Assembly (NCBI GenBank): GCA_937967505.1
Contig: CALCJM010000025.1
Location: 1-51,224 of the forward strand
Length of the DNA: 51,224 nt
Source: an uncultured Pirellulaceae bacterium
Lineage (GTDB): Bacteria > Planctomycetota > Planctomycetia > Pirellulales > Pirellulaceae
Direction of reading: 5' to 3'
Every line of letters starts with the position of its first letter. Position 1 is the first letter of the stretch. A program made the translations under genes and the position numbers. Positions 1 through 9,155 of the stretch are shown piece after piece. A model generated the notes under the pieces. It made no database searches. It was not told where the DNA came from and was given only the letters and a program-made list of their open reading frames with translations.

Positions 1-125
<125 letters not shown>

Positions 126-1158
126 TATGCTTGCTAAACAGCGGCCGGAAACCGAAGCTCCCAACATATTTAGACGACTAACAGAGTTAGAATGAACAAT
201 CACCGAAGTGACCATTCGTTGCCAAATTAAAGTGCCGGTTCGAATCATCGTTTTCACGAATTCATCGCCGACGCAGCTCATCGCTGCTATTTGTCTGACT
301 AGGTTAGATGGATGGAATAAACTTCCAACTAACCCAATTCACATGATCTTGTGCTTTAAACTTTTTGCTTGAAAAACTACCAGTCAAAACCTGACCAAAG
401 CCAAATCCAAACCAGCAATCCTCAAACGAATTTACAAGAGGTCTCTACTAAATTGTCAAAGATCAAAGTAACCGGCAATCTGGTGCCTGTCACGAGGAGG
501 CGTATGATAGGGACTCGAAAAGAATCGTCAATGGCGAATCGCCAGTTTTCAGAAAACTTTTCAAGACCCGTGCGTCGGTCGTTGTGTTGACCTCAGCTGC
601 CTCAGCCCAGAGTAGTTTGCAGCAATCGTTTCCAACCACTGCGTCTTACTTGGTCCCCCAATCATCGGACGGTTCACTGGTTGACTTGAATCAACTTTTT
701 ACAAATCGCCGTTTGCTTGAGGGGCGGAAGTAGATCCGATTTACCTGGGCATGGGAAGAGCCATCGGGCACAATTCTCGAAATTTATTTGAATCGCAGAA
801 AGTGATTCAGTGAGCCGGTTCGGAAGCATTGTCGATTTTGCTGATTTGCTGCATCGCATGGGCTGGTGAGTCGGGATGCGTTTGATAAGGCAAGGCCTGC
901 GGTTAACGTTTTCGGATCGATAGTGGTGCGGGAGTGATGCAGTGGAAGGCTCTAACCAGTTGTCCTTCGGTCCAGCCTGCCGCCAGTCCAAGGCGGGCAA
1001 GCCCGAGGGTGGCAATGCCGCCCCCACCGCCAAGATAACGCTTGACAGTTTTCGCCTCACATTTCTTGGCGGGCGCCGCCCTCGGTGCGCCCCGCCTCCT
1101 AGTTGGAAGTTTTATCGGCCAATTGGACCCGTCGTTCGGCCTGAGTTAGCACAGCGTA
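126..1158. other. Gene-poor stretch upstream of the 16S gene (leader and intergenic)
   Basis: About 1 kb without a convincing gene. The part next to 125 must hold the 16S promoter and leader on the minus strand. The best weak candidate is TTGGAA (323-328) and TAACCT (301-306), 16 bases apart, but it is far from consensus. A 28-codon frame at 504-590 follows a GAGGAGG sequence but has no recognisable content. Other open frames here lack signal peptides, domains or convincing codon use. No tRNA was seen. Confidence 0.4.
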
Positions 1159-1878
1159 TCATTGAGGTACCCAGCTGGTCGCTGGTTCACCGAAAGCTTC
1201 CGCTTCTTGATGAGAGAGAATGCCTTCCAATTCAGAGTGCGACTCCTCTGCGATTTCCAGAAGGGCGGCTCGATATTCCTTTGCGGCCTCGATTTTACGT
1301 TCCTTTGCATGTTCGCCAACTTCCAGCAATTTCTCTTTTTGGTCTTCATCAAGTTCGACTTTGTCAGGGTAACATTGCTGGATCGTCTCAAGATAGTTCC
1401 CCTGACGCTCGGCCAACAACCGGGCAAACACCCTTCCTTTAATGATCCGGGCTTGCATTGGCACCAAAATTTTTTCGTTGAGCTCTGTTTCAAAAACCTG
1501 AAGTTGCTCTAACCCTTCAACCCTGTTTGCCGTCGTGGACTCCGCCGGCATCCCGTTGATGAAATCATTGATTTCCTCGGAGAGCTTATTAATCTGCTTC
1601 ACTTGAGCAGGAACAATCTCGAGATTTTGTGGCCCCAACCCCATTTCAAGGAATTGTGCGCCATTCTCAGCCTCTGATTCGTCTAGCTCCTGCTGCTCCA
1701 GCATCTCTTGGCGGGCATACAATTCGGCTTCCATGGAAATGATCTCCAGCATATGCAAAGTGCGGCCCAGCATGATATTAAGTTCGTTCTCGCTGGGGAC
1801 TTTCTCTTGCGAATTTTGCCCATTGGCAAAACCCGCAAGAACGAGTGACAACATCAGGGCGGTGAGAGCTTTAGCCAT
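1159..1878 (-). CDS. Secreted protein of unknown function, helical, acidic
   Basis: A 239-residue protein with a clear signal peptide at residues 1-20 (MAKALTALMLSLVLAGFANG, then Q). The rest is mostly charged, Glu/Gln-rich and predicted helical, with runs such as LEQQELDESEAENG and EEIAEESHSELEG. No catalytic motif or known domain was recognised. The start at 1878 is chosen because AAAGGA lies 8 bases upstream and the signal peptide begins there. The frame stays open to 2052, but that extension reads through the palindromic repeat at 1941-2043 and is not credible. Likely exported to the periplasm. Function unknown. Confidence 0.72.
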   Translation of the reverse strand: MAKALTALMLSLVLAGFANGQNSQEKVPSENELNIMLGRTLHMLEIISMEAELYARQEMLEQQELDESEAENGAQFLEMGLGPQNLEIVPAQVKQINKLSEEINDFINGMPAESTTANRVEGLEQLQVFETELNEKILVPMQARIIKGRVFARLLAERQGNYLETIQQCYPDKVELDEDQKEKLLEVGEHAKERKIEAAKEYRAALLEIAEESHSELEGILSHQEAEAFGEPATSWVPQ

Positions 1879-1940
1879 CTTGATTCCTTTAAAGGTATAA
1901 GTTTTCTTTGATCGTAATGTGATTACATTTGCCGGTGTTG

Positions 1941-2043
1941 GGCGATTGGCAACTGAAAGCTTGCCGTTGGTGATGCTGCCAGCTTCGCTCCGACGCTGGC
2001 AGCGTCGCCAACGGACAGTAAATTCCTGAATGCCAGTCGCCTT
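1941..2043 (+). repeat. Palindromic dispersed repeat, copy 1 of 3
   Basis: A 103-bp element also present at 24966-25068 (same orientation) and 48098-48199 (inverted). It is a nested inverted repeat. The outer arms are GGCGATTGGCA and TGCCAGTCGCC (10 of 11 paired). The inner arms are CCGTTGGTGATGCTGCCAGC and GCTGGCAGCGTCGCCAACGG (about 18 of 20 paired). A short TTCGCTCCGAC centre separates the inner arms. The copies are alike along their whole length by eye. It could be a MITE or REPIN-like element moved by a transposase elsewhere. It lies just upstream of the gene starting at 1878. Confidence 0.88.
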
Positions 2044-2147
2044 AAACTTCATTTTCTGAGGGTGCGCTGGTCACCAAGCCTAAGAATTCAACACGTGCAG
2101 GGAAGCGGCTGGCCAGTGCGTACAGCTGTTGTCGCATACTGCTAGGA

Positions 2148-2690
2148 CTAAGGGCTGTTTTCCTCGGGAAACCACTCTCGGTCAAATCCATAGATTGCTA
2201 CCTTTCCGTCTGCTGTTTTGACATCCCAATGAATATGCAAACCTTGTTCTCCGCCAAACCTTTGCCGCAGATCCGAGCGCAGCCTGTTAAACAAATCTTC
2301 GGAATGCAAGTTTGCAGACACGGCCAAATAAAAGATCTCGCCTTGGGACATCGTCAAACTAAAATTCGAATCCTTCAGTAAATTTCGATAGGTTGTCGTG
2401 AGTCGATCAGAATAAACTTTTGGATGCAACCAAAACCAACTGGATCCCCAAACAACTATTGAAATCCAGGCGAGGGCAAGTCCTAACGCAATAGCCCGAC
2501 GAGAACCGCTCATTGCCGCCCAGCGATTTATGATCGCAAAGTAAAGGCAGGCAACCGCGCCAGCGGCCACAGCAAACACAAGAGCCGATAACGGACCGAC
2601 ATTCGCCACCAAAGCTAGGGCGAGCGCGAGCATCGACATTGCGATAATACTCTGCGAGAGAGAGATTTGAAAGTTTTGTCGTCGCTTCAT
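2148..2690 (-). CDS. Inner-membrane protein of unknown function
   Basis: A 180-residue protein. Hydrophobic segments at roughly 15-35, 37-57 and 66-88 look like three transmembrane helices. A soluble C-terminal domain of about 90 residues follows (from YSDRLTTTYRNLLKD to the end), with no recognised motif. GGGAG lies about 12 bases before the ATG at 2690. It stands alone between two intergenic stretches on the minus strand, so the context gives no function. The stop is followed by the upstream region of the 1878 gene. Confidence 0.65.
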   Translation of the reverse strand: MKRRQNFQISLSQSIIAMSMLALALALVANVGPLSALVFAVAAGAVACLYFAIINRWAAMSGSRRAIALGLALAWISIVVWGSSWFWLHPKVYSDRLTTTYRNLLKDSNFSLTMSQGEIFYLAVSANLHSEDLFNRLRSDLRQRFGGEQGLHIHWDVKTADGKVAIYGFDREWFPEENSP

Positions 2691-2860
2691 ATTAAATAGC
2701 TCCCGGATTTGGGGGAGTTCCTGTGCATCTGCGTTTCTTCACTTTTATGTTTCTTCCCAATAAGAGCTGCGGTATTGGCGATGCTCCTGCCGACCGGCGA
2801 GGCTTAGTCAACGGATGCATCTAGCTTCACCCGGTTGTTTTTTGACATAAAATGAGGGGT

Positions 2861-2935
2861 GGTCGCAATATTTTGCGCTGCATCCAAAATTCCGTAAGTG
2901 GCGATCGCAACATTTTTCATTGCATCCAAATTCCG
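2861..2935 (+). repeat. Imperfect 42-bp tandem repeat, two units
   Basis: Unit 1 begins GGTCGCAATATTTTGCGC and unit 2 begins GATCGCAACATTTTTCATT. Both run into TGCATCCAAA and TTCCG. They could be binding sites for a regulator of the divergent genes, or simply a slipped duplication. Confidence 0.6.
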
Positions 2936-3084
2936 GTGTCTCCTGTTCCCCGGGCAAGCTCTTGGAGCGTTTGCTTCACCTGCCAAACCTTACAAATTAC
3001 GCAAGAGACGCGTCATGAAGCACCCCATGGCACTTGCGAAAGTCGTGGCGCTCTGGCAGAAATGCGGCAAGACCAATTACTTTA

Positions 3085-3120
3085 AAAATGGAAATATAAT
3101 CCATTTTCCTGTTTTTTTTT
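3085..3120 (+). terminator. Possible Rho-independent terminator
   Basis: The stem AAAATGGA / TCCATTTT (3085-3092 with 3100-3107) encloses a 7-base loop. CCTG and then a run of nine T's follow. The shape fits a plus-strand terminator, but the stem is AT-rich and no plus-strand gene precedes it, so it may end a small RNA or be chance. Confidence 0.35.
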
Positions 3121-3274
3121 GTGAGAATTGTTAGCAATCTGTTAGAAAGAGCAAATGCTTTCTGCTGTAGGCCTCACGCCGCAGGCGATTAGTGGGCTTA
3201 ATTCCCGCCGTGGGACTGCCGCCGTCAAGCAAGAGTTTCTACACGTTTACTTGTTTTTTACAGGATTAGTGACC

Positions 3275-4018
3275 ATGAAGTTAACTACAGTGGTTCTTAG
3301 AACCGTCGCAGCTGCGATTGCAATCGTCGTTCTTTGCGGATCCAACGCGTCGGCAGACGTTTGGCTCCCATTCGACAATTTCGCCGGATTTTCCAGAGAT
3401 GCCTTCCTTTTCACAAATGAAAAGGGGCAGATGGATGTCTCCTACCAAAGTAACCGAACCAGCGTATCGGGTGGCGTGGCCAGACAACAAGCAGGTCGCA
3501 CCAAAGCTGACGACGCCTATGGTGCTTGGTCAAAGTCTGCCAACATTATTCCTACCAACTCTACCGTTAGTGGAAGAGCGAAGTTTGGGAATAACGCCAG
3601 CAAGCAATACGTTTGGGGCGGCTTCTGGGGGCTGTACGATCAGGCGAAGAAAAAAAAGCAGAACTGGCATTTCCTCGAGCATGATATTTTGGAGACTTTC
3701 CCGGGCGGTAGTTTCTTTAACCGTTACATTGCGAAGAACTGGAAGACCAACCAGGTATTCGTTGGCAACGGTCTCCGTGCGATCAATGGTGTTCAGTGGT
3801 GGCGAAACAATTGGCGCGTCTACAAGTGTACAATTTTTAATAACCGTGGTGTTTTCAATTCCGGCGGTGTATCACGGACGGTCCAGACAGCAGTCAGAAG
3901 TTTTACTTCGAGACTGATGATCACCCATCGCCCTTGGGGTTCAAGTATCTTCAGTGTGCCAGTGAATTCCCGAATTGCCGATATGCAAATCGACTACGTT
4001 TTCATTAACACACCTTAG
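3275..4018 (+). CDS. Secreted GH16-like (concanavalin-like jelly-roll) protein
   Basis: A 247-residue exported protein with a signal peptide at about 1-27 (ending SNASA before DVWLPFDNF). It resembles family 16 glycoside hydrolases in three places: a Trp-rich strand YVWGGFWGLYDQ, then the spaced acidic motif E-H-D-I-L-E (E135, D137, E140) matching the E-x-D-x-x-E catalytic pattern, and a final strand MQIDYVFINTP like the usual family ending. Family members cleave beta-1,3/1,4-glucans or galactans. His in the second motif position is unusual. The start at 3275 has AGGA about 9 bases upstream and begins the signal peptide. An upstream frame to 3155 is unlikely. A strong terminator follows. The GH16 call is inference from short motifs. 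Confidence 0.6.
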   Translation: MKLTTVVLRTVAAAIAIVVLCGSNASADVWLPFDNFAGFSRDAFLFTNEKGQMDVSYQSNRTSVSGGVARQQAGRTKADDAYGAWSKSANIIPTNSTVSGRAKFGNNASKQYVWGGFWGLYDQAKKKKQNWHFLEHDILETFPGGSFFNRYIAKNWKTNQVFVGNGLRAINGVQWWRNNWRVYKCTIFNNRGVFNSGGVSRTVQTAVRSFTSRLMITHRPWGSSIFSVPVNSRIADMQIDYVFINTP

Positions 4019-4047
4019 GTTTTTACTGCGTGCAGGAATGCCCAAGG

Positions 4048-4084
4048 CAATCTCCGGTTCCAATTGGAACCGGAGATTGTTTTT
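4048..4084 (+). terminator. Strong Rho-independent terminator
   Basis: A perfect 32-base palindrome: 14-bp stem CAATCTCCGGTTCC, loop AATT, stem GGAACCGGAGATTG, then TTTTT. It ends the secreted GH16-like gene 30 bases after its stop. It separates that gene from the operon starting at 4222. Confidence 0.9.
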
Positions 4085-4221
4085 AAGGCTCCTCCTGATT
4101 CAATAATTCGCCAATGGCGGTCTTCTTCAACGTAGTGCGTGGCCGTTTTTTAAAAAAAGACACTGGCCAATCGCAAAGCATTTAGACACCGCTTACAAGT
4201 TGATCCTCCATTGTTCAAACT

Positions 4222-5358
4222 ATGTCTTGCCATAAATTCTTTCTGCCTTGCGTTCTGTTATTCGCGCTGTCTTGCTTACCGGCATGTCAGAGGGGCTCGA
4301 TATCTTCATCAGCCACTGGACCGGCAACACCACTTGTGCCCATCCTTGCGGAAAAGCTGGATGCGTTAAGCTCAATCTCAATCAGGTACGGGAACCATAC
4401 GTTAAATATTGTCCCTAGGGATGGTATTTGGTATCTGGATGCCCCACATAATGTTCGCGTCGCAGGTTCCGCGTTGAATTTGGCCCTTTCTGATCTGATC
4501 AGCACTCCTCGAGGCCAACCGGTGGCACTTTCAAAATCGGATTACAAGCCCATGCTGCTGTGCACAAATTCTGAAACCTCGACAGCTGGAGTGGGGGTTG
4601 AAGTCGCATTGAGTTTCAATGACTCACAAGCCCCTTTCCGTATGGTGCTGGGGACGTTTGACATAGACAAAAAATCTGACCACGGGCAAGTTTTTGGAGA
4701 GCAGGCTGCCGCTCGGCGGTATGTGCGATTTTTAGATGAGGACAAAGTCTTTTTAACCAATGCATCTCTTGAGATCTGGACGGTGGATTCCTCCTATTGG
4801 GCCAGCAATGAGTTTCCTCCTATTCGCCAATTGGAACGGGTGGTGGTAACGGATGCCGACGGGTTCCAATGGGAAGCCTCAAAAACCTCCAGTTTTTCTC
4901 CAATTACCCTAGGGGCTCCCTTTGGGGCAATCACCGCCTCCCCGGATTTGATCAGTTTTTTTGAGGCTTTTTTTCAATATGGTTTTCACGACGGAATTAT
5001 TCCCGAAGAGTCAATTGACGAGCCAAGTTCTCCACCCTCCAAGCCTCTCTACACCGTTGAAGCAAAAGATCGGTTTGGTGGCTCCTATAAGGTCAGCGTG
5101 TTAAGACCCCTGCAAATGGCAAAACCTCAGCTTTCTCAAGAAAGTCTGAAACCCGGTTTTCTGAAGGTGGGTGAGGTTGGTGAAGAAGAATCTCATTTTT
5201 TGGCTTGCAAACTGGAGATCGAACTCCCTGACCCTGACCCACAACAGATTAGCATGATGGAGTGCATTGACGGTAAAGAGATCGCGTTCCTCGCCGGCAA
5301 TTTCAAACTTCTCGAACAGATTACTGCGGAGCTGAAAGAGTATGAAAAAACAAAGTAG
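4222..5358 (+). CDS. DUF4340-like lipoprotein of a Gld-type ABC operon
   Basis: A 378-residue protein beginning with a lipoprotein signal peptide; the lipobox L-P-A-C puts the lipidated Cys at residue 22. The following region (SISIRYGNHTLNIVPRDG, then IWYLDAPHNVRVAGSALN) follows the DUF4340 pattern of hydrophobic strands, a D-G-x-W turn and a helical segment. DUF4340 proteins commonly sit with GldA/GldF/GldG-type ABC genes, as here, but their function is not settled. It is the first gene of five; the next starts inside its last codons (17-base overlap). No clear ribosome binding site is seen before the ATG. The lipoprotein call is strong and the DUF4340 call moderate. Confidence 0.65.
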   Translation: MSCHKFFLPCVLLFALSCLPACQRGSISSSATGPATPLVPILAEKLDALSSISIRYGNHTLNIVPRDGIWYLDAPHNVRVAGSALNLALSDLISTPRGQPVALSKSDYKPMLLCTNSETSTAGVGVEVALSFNDSQAPFRMVLGTFDIDKKSDHGQVFGEQAAARRYVRFLDEDKVFLTNASLEIWTVDSSYWASNEFPPIRQLERVVVTDADGFQWEASKTSSFSPITLGAPFGAITASPDLISFFEAFFQYGFHDGIIPEESIDEPSSPPSKPLYTVEAKDRFGGSYKVSVLRPLQMAKPQLSQESLKPGFLKVGEVGEEESHFLACKLEIELPDPDPQQISMMECIDGKEIAFLAGNFKLLEQITAELKEYEKTK

Positions 5359-6397
5359 CTTATTCTGGATATGCATGTGGGGTGCGTGCTTGTTGCTGGC
5401 ACTCTGCGTTTGGTTCGTTAAAGAACGAACCGCAATGTCGAACCAGAACCGCCAACCTGCCTTGAATGATGAAGCAGATTCCGTTCTTGCCCACATGCGC
5501 TCCAACGGAAAAATCAGGCATCACCGGGAGATGATGTCCATCCTTGAGGCTTACGATTCCGGAGACAAGCAGTTTTTACGGCAAAGGGTGCAACAGCTTG
5601 TCGATGAGGATTTTGACAAAGCGTTGGATGTCTTTGCAAGATTGGACTACACCTTTCTCCAATTCGGCATGAAGTTTCCACACGACATTGTCGTCACGTA
5701 TCTGGAAGAACATCACTCTGAAGAGGAGTCCATGGAGTTATTGGCTGCGTACTGCAAAAATTCCTCGATCACAACATCCATTATGTCGCTCTATTTCAAT
5801 CAGTGGTTTGATCGGGATCATATTGGACAGTTCAACTGGTTTAAAACAAACTCAACCTTCAACCAGCCGGTAACGGTTCTCAAATACAGTGAAAAGATCG
5901 GCAACTCTGAAAAGGGACTTGAAGTCTTGCGTTTGATCGACGATCTGCCCCAAGAAGATACTAGGCGGGAAGCTGTCTATACAGGTTCCATGGAGTACAT
6001 GTCATCCGACAAACCCGCCCTGTTGGGAGAATACTTGGGGGAGCTGGATACGATCCCCGACAATGCCTATTCGCCGATTTACAATATGACAGAACGAATC
6101 GTCCGCAATGAACTGGACACCCCAGTTAAGGCAATGGAACGGGCGGCGGAATGGATCGATTTGATCAAAGACGAAACGCTTCACATCAAGTACCTTGCGA
6201 CAACCGCATCGCATTTGGGAATCGAAAATCCAGACGCCTACCAACAGTGGCTCGACAGCTATCAGTTTAAAGATGAACAATCCCGGCGCACTTTCCTTGC
6301 GATCTATGATGAAGAGATTGCCTTTCTGAAAGACGTTCAGCATCACACTGTCGATCAAATTGAGTCTTCAACACCTGAGAGAGAATTATCAGAGTAA
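5342..6397 (+). CDS. Membrane-anchored helical protein in Gld-type ABC operon, unknown function
   Basis: A 351-residue protein. Residues about 8-25 (FWICMWGACLLLALCVWFV) form one membrane segment or uncleaved signal. The remainder is acidic and almost all helical, with regularly spaced pairs of helices reminiscent of TPR- or HEAT-like solenoids, though no repeat consensus is clear. It overlaps the preceding lipoprotein gene and its stop shares one base with the next start, so the three are likely translationally coupled. The role is probably structural or regulatory for the transporter. I do not recognise a family. Confidence 0.6.
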   Translation: MKKQSSLFWICMWGACLLLALCVWFVKERTAMSNQNRQPALNDEADSVLAHMRSNGKIRHHREMMSILEAYDSGDKQFLRQRVQQLVDEDFDKALDVFARLDYTFLQFGMKFPHDIVVTYLEEHHSEEESMELLAAYCKNSSITTSIMSLYFNQWFDRDHIGQFNWFKTNSTFNQPVTVLKYSEKIGNSEKGLEVLRLIDDLPQEDTRREAVYTGSMEYMSSDKPALLGEYLGELDTIPDNAYSPIYNMTERIVRNELDTPVKAMERAAEWIDLIKDETLHIKYLATTASHLGIENPDAYQQWLDSYQFKDEQSRRTFLAIYDEEIAFLKDVQHHTVDQIESSTPERELSE

Positions 6398-8187
6398 TGA
6401 TACAAGCCCTTTTTAACCGCTCTACCGCTTTCTGCCTCATCCCGGTTTTGCTTTGTGGTGCGGCATTTGTTGCCGTGGGAACTCTGAATGTTCGGTGGGA
6501 TGTCACCGAGGACCAACGACATTCCTTGTCTCCAGGTTCAAAAGAACTGTTACAGTCTCTGGAAAACCCCGTGACGGTTCGCTTTTATTTGAGCCGGTCA
6601 GACAATCTGTTACCGGTGAAGCTTCGCCATTTTTCAGAGCGCGTCGATAGTTTGCTTGACACAATCGTGGACATCTCGAATGGAAAAGTGGAGGTCAAGC
6701 GACTCGACCCCAAGGCGGATCCCAATGCCGTGGAATCCGCTGTTTTGGACGGAATCCGACCTCAGACAATCTCACAAGAGGCCGTTGTTTATATGGGGAT
6801 CGCAGTTTCTTCTGCCGGTGAACGAGCAGAGCTTCCCTATCTTGATCCAGCCGAAGACACCGCGATTGAGTACCAACTTTTAAGTCGTATCAGGAAGGTT
6901 GCCAAACGTAACGTCCCCCGACTGGGCATAATCAGCACACTGCCGATAGCGCTTAATGGCGGTTGGCAAATCATCAAAGATCTGAGGGAAGAATACGAAC
7001 TCGTCTCCTTGAGGTTAAGCGACCCTATCCCGGATAACCTGGACACACTGTTGATCATCCATCCCAAAAGGATCTCTAGGAAATTCGAAAAGAAGATAAA
7101 CGCATTTACCGGCCGGGGCGGTTCCATGGTCGTTCTGATGGACTCGGTTTCGCTGGCACTAAACTTTCTCACGTCAGCACAATTTGATGACCTGACATCC
7201 AAATGGCCTGGCTTGATGAAAGCCACGGGGCTGGAATTCAGTGGCGAAAACGCAGTCGCGGACATGCTGTTAAGCACAAAGCTGGATCGTGGTGAAGGAG
7301 TTGAGGATCTCAATACGTTTTTGACGGTGAACGAAGACTGTATGCATGATGATCATGTCATTACCGGGGGGATGAGCTCGATTGCGCTGCCAATCTCCGG
7401 GGCATTCCTAGGAGACGGTCACGACAACCTTCAGTTAACACCAATCATTCAATCCACCGCTCAGTCGGCATTTTCAGATAAGGATTCACAACTTACGGCC
7501 AACAAAGAACAGACCGCTCGAAAACGATGGAGCTTTAAAGCGGATTCCGAGGTGTATTCTCTGGCCGTTCTCGTCGAAGGAGCTCTGCACTCCTTCATCG
7601 ACGGAAAAGAGAGGCCGGACGCTGTGCCTACCAAGGTGATTCTTGTTGGAGACGCAGATTTGATCGCAGATCCGTATGCAGGTTACCAGGAAGAGGTCCA
7701 AGGGAACGAGGTGTTCACTCCCATCAATAACAATCTTAGCCTGATCTATAACGCACTTGATTTCCTCAAAAGCGAATCGCTACTGAACGACGCGCGATCA
7801 AAAACACGGCAGAAAAGACCGCTGACCACGCTCCGCCGAGAAGAACGAAAAATAAGGTCGCGCTACGAAGTGCAGCTTGCGGCGTTGAATATGAAGTTGG
7901 AAAAGCTGCAAAGTAAAAGTGGAGGTTTCAGTGAAGAGCTCCTTGATCACAGTCGCTCGATCAATCTCGATGTGCAAAAGAATCAACTTAAACGAGACGC
8001 CCAGATGCGTGAAGTAAAAGCAGAGATCGAAGGAGTAAATCGCACCGTCAGAGAGGAAGTCCAAAAGATGAAAAGCCGCATTCAGTGGCTCAACACGCTG
8101 GCCATGCCTTTGGTGCTGGCCGTGAGTGGAATCTTCTTTTGGTCGATACGCAAGCATCATACCCGCGCCCGTCAAACGAGGAGTTAA
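6397..8187 (+). CDS. GldG-like ABC transporter auxiliary protein
   Basis: A 596-residue protein. A membrane segment at about 12-32 is followed by the characteristic WDVTEDQRHSLSPGSKELL and NPVTVRFYLSRSDN, typical of the GldG/ABC auxiliary family (ABC_transp_aux). The middle contains a Rossmann-like region (PRLGIISTLPI, DTLLIIHPK, GGSMVVLMDS). Residues about 480-560 form a coiled coil, and a C-terminal membrane helix at about 565-585 is followed by a basic tail. GldG partners GldA and GldF in gliding Bacteroidetes. In other phyla the family accompanies ABC-2 exporters of unknown substrate. It lies directly before the ATPase and permease genes, which supports the assignment. Confidence 0.85.
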   Translation: MIQALFNRSTAFCLIPVLLCGAAFVAVGTLNVRWDVTEDQRHSLSPGSKELLQSLENPVTVRFYLSRSDNLLPVKLRHFSERVDSLLDTIVDISNGKVEVKRLDPKADPNAVESAVLDGIRPQTISQEAVVYMGIAVSSAGERAELPYLDPAEDTAIEYQLLSRIRKVAKRNVPRLGIISTLPIALNGGWQIIKDLREEYELVSLRLSDPIPDNLDTLLIIHPKRISRKFEKKINAFTGRGGSMVVLMDSVSLALNFLTSAQFDDLTSKWPGLMKATGLEFSGENAVADMLLSTKLDRGEGVEDLNTFLTVNEDCMHDDHVITGGMSSIALPISGAFLGDGHDNLQLTPIIQSTAQSAFSDKDSQLTANKEQTARKRWSFKADSEVYSLAVLVEGALHSFIDGKERPDAVPTKVILVGDADLIADPYAGYQEEVQGNEVFTPINNNLSLIYNALDFLKSESLLNDARSKTRQKRPLTTLRREERKIRSRYEVQLAALNMKLEKLQSKSGGFSEELLDHSRSINLDVQKNQLKRDAQMREVKAEIEGVNRTVREEVQKMKSRIQWLNTLAMPLVLAVSGIFFWSIRKHHTRARQTRS

Positions 8188-8198
8188 TCGTATTGCCC

Positions 8199-9155
8199 AT
8201 GCTTAGTTTCGAGAATATTTCCAAAACATTTGGTACCAAACAAGCCGTCCGGGGCCTCAACCTTGAGGTGACTCAGGGGCAAGTGATGGGTTTGCTTGGC
8301 CCTAACGGTGCCGGAAAGTCAACCAGTATGAAAATGGCGGCTGGCTGTCTGCGCCCGTCTGAAGGTCGAGTCCGGTTGAAGGGAATCGATGTTTGGAAGA
8401 AACCAATTCAGGCCAAACAAAATTTGGGATACCTACCCGAACGCGCACCACTTTACGAAGACTTCACACCGGTAGAGTACCTGCGGTTCATTGCAAAATT
8501 GAGAAAAATCGGCAGCCGCGACCTTGCGCGAAGCATTGACCAAGCCATTGATGCTTGTTTTCTGCAGGACATTCGCCACCAATTGATATCGACGCTTTCC
8601 AAAGGATACCGTCACCGGGTCTGCCTTGCGCAAAGCCTGCTGGGAGACCCCGACATCCTGATTTTTGATGAACCGACCGACGGTTTGGACCCCAATCAAA
8701 AGCAGGAAATTCGCGACCTGATCAAACGCATACGGAAGGACAAAGCGATCATCGTTTCGACGCACATTCTTGAAGAGGTCGAAGCAATATGCACCGATGT
8801 CTACATCATGGACTATGGAAAGAAAGTCTTTCAGGGTAGCCCGTTGGACTTTCGCGCTCAATCGGAAAATCGGTCACAAATTGTTATTGAATTTACCGGA
8901 GGTGACTCTCAGCGAATTCTGACAAGGCTCAATTCTGCAGAAGATCTCGAAACCGCGTCACTTGACACCGAAAACGGGCAAGTGGTTGTTGATCTGGCAG
9001 AGGGCTCACAAACACAGGTCAGAAACAGAATTTTAAACATTTTTTTGGAAGAAAATGCTTCCATCGTTTCGTTCAGCAACCGGACTGGCAAGACCGCTGA
9101 CTCTTTTCGGCAGCTCACACTTCCCGGTACAAGTGATAGGTCGTCGAAGGCATGA
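8199..9155 (+). CDS. ABC transporter ATP-binding protein (GldA-like)
   Basis: A 318-residue cytoplasmic ATPase. Walker A is GLLGPNGAGKST, the signature is TLSKGYRHRVCLAQ, Walker B is ILIFDEPTDGLDP, and the switch His is in VSTHILEE. A C-terminal domain of about 80 residues (QIVIEFTGGDSQRIL onward) is usual for ABC-2 exporter ATPases. The start is given at ATG 8199. A TTG at 8193, two codons earlier, has better spacing (9 bases) to GAGGAG at 8178-8183 and may be the real start. The frame extends further upstream inside the GldG gene but without homology. It should energise the permease that overlaps its stop codon. Confidence 0.93.
   Translation: MLSFENISKTFGTKQAVRGLNLEVTQGQVMGLLGPNGAGKSTSMKMAAGCLRPSEGRVRLKGIDVWKKPIQAKQNLGYLPERAPLYEDFTPVEYLRFIAKLRKIGSRDLARSIDQAIDACFLQDIRHQLISTLSKGYRHRVCLAQSLLGDPDILIFDEPTDGLDPNQKQEIRDLIKRIRKDKAIIVSTHILEEVEAICTDVYIMDYGKKVFQGSPLDFRAQSENRSQIVIEFTGGDSQRILTRLNSAEDLETASLDTENGQVVVDLAEGSQTQVRNRILNIFLEENASIVSFSNRTGKTADSFRQLTLPGTSDRSSKA

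Larger units (their letters stand above)
2691..3274. other. Long intergenic region with a 42-bp tandem repeat and a terminator-like hairpin
   Basis: This 584-base stretch separates the divergent genes starting at 2690 (-) and 3275 (+). Two imperfect copies of a 33-34-base unit lie at 2861-2894 and 2903-2935, a 42-base period, both containing the core TGCATCCAAA (GCTGCATCCAAAATTCCG and ATTGCATCCAAATTCCG). A hairpin with a T tract follows at 3085-3120. Short open frames through this region have no recognisable protein content. Confidence 0.5.

Noticed and set aside
504..590. 28-codon frame after GAGGAGG
   Set aside because: A good ribosome binding site but no recognisable peptide content; too little to support a gene.
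674..1060. 128-codon minus-strand frame, with an overlapping plus-strand frame at 942-1442
   Set aside because: No signal peptide, domain or ribosome binding site. The plus frame runs antisense into the real gene at 1159-1878.
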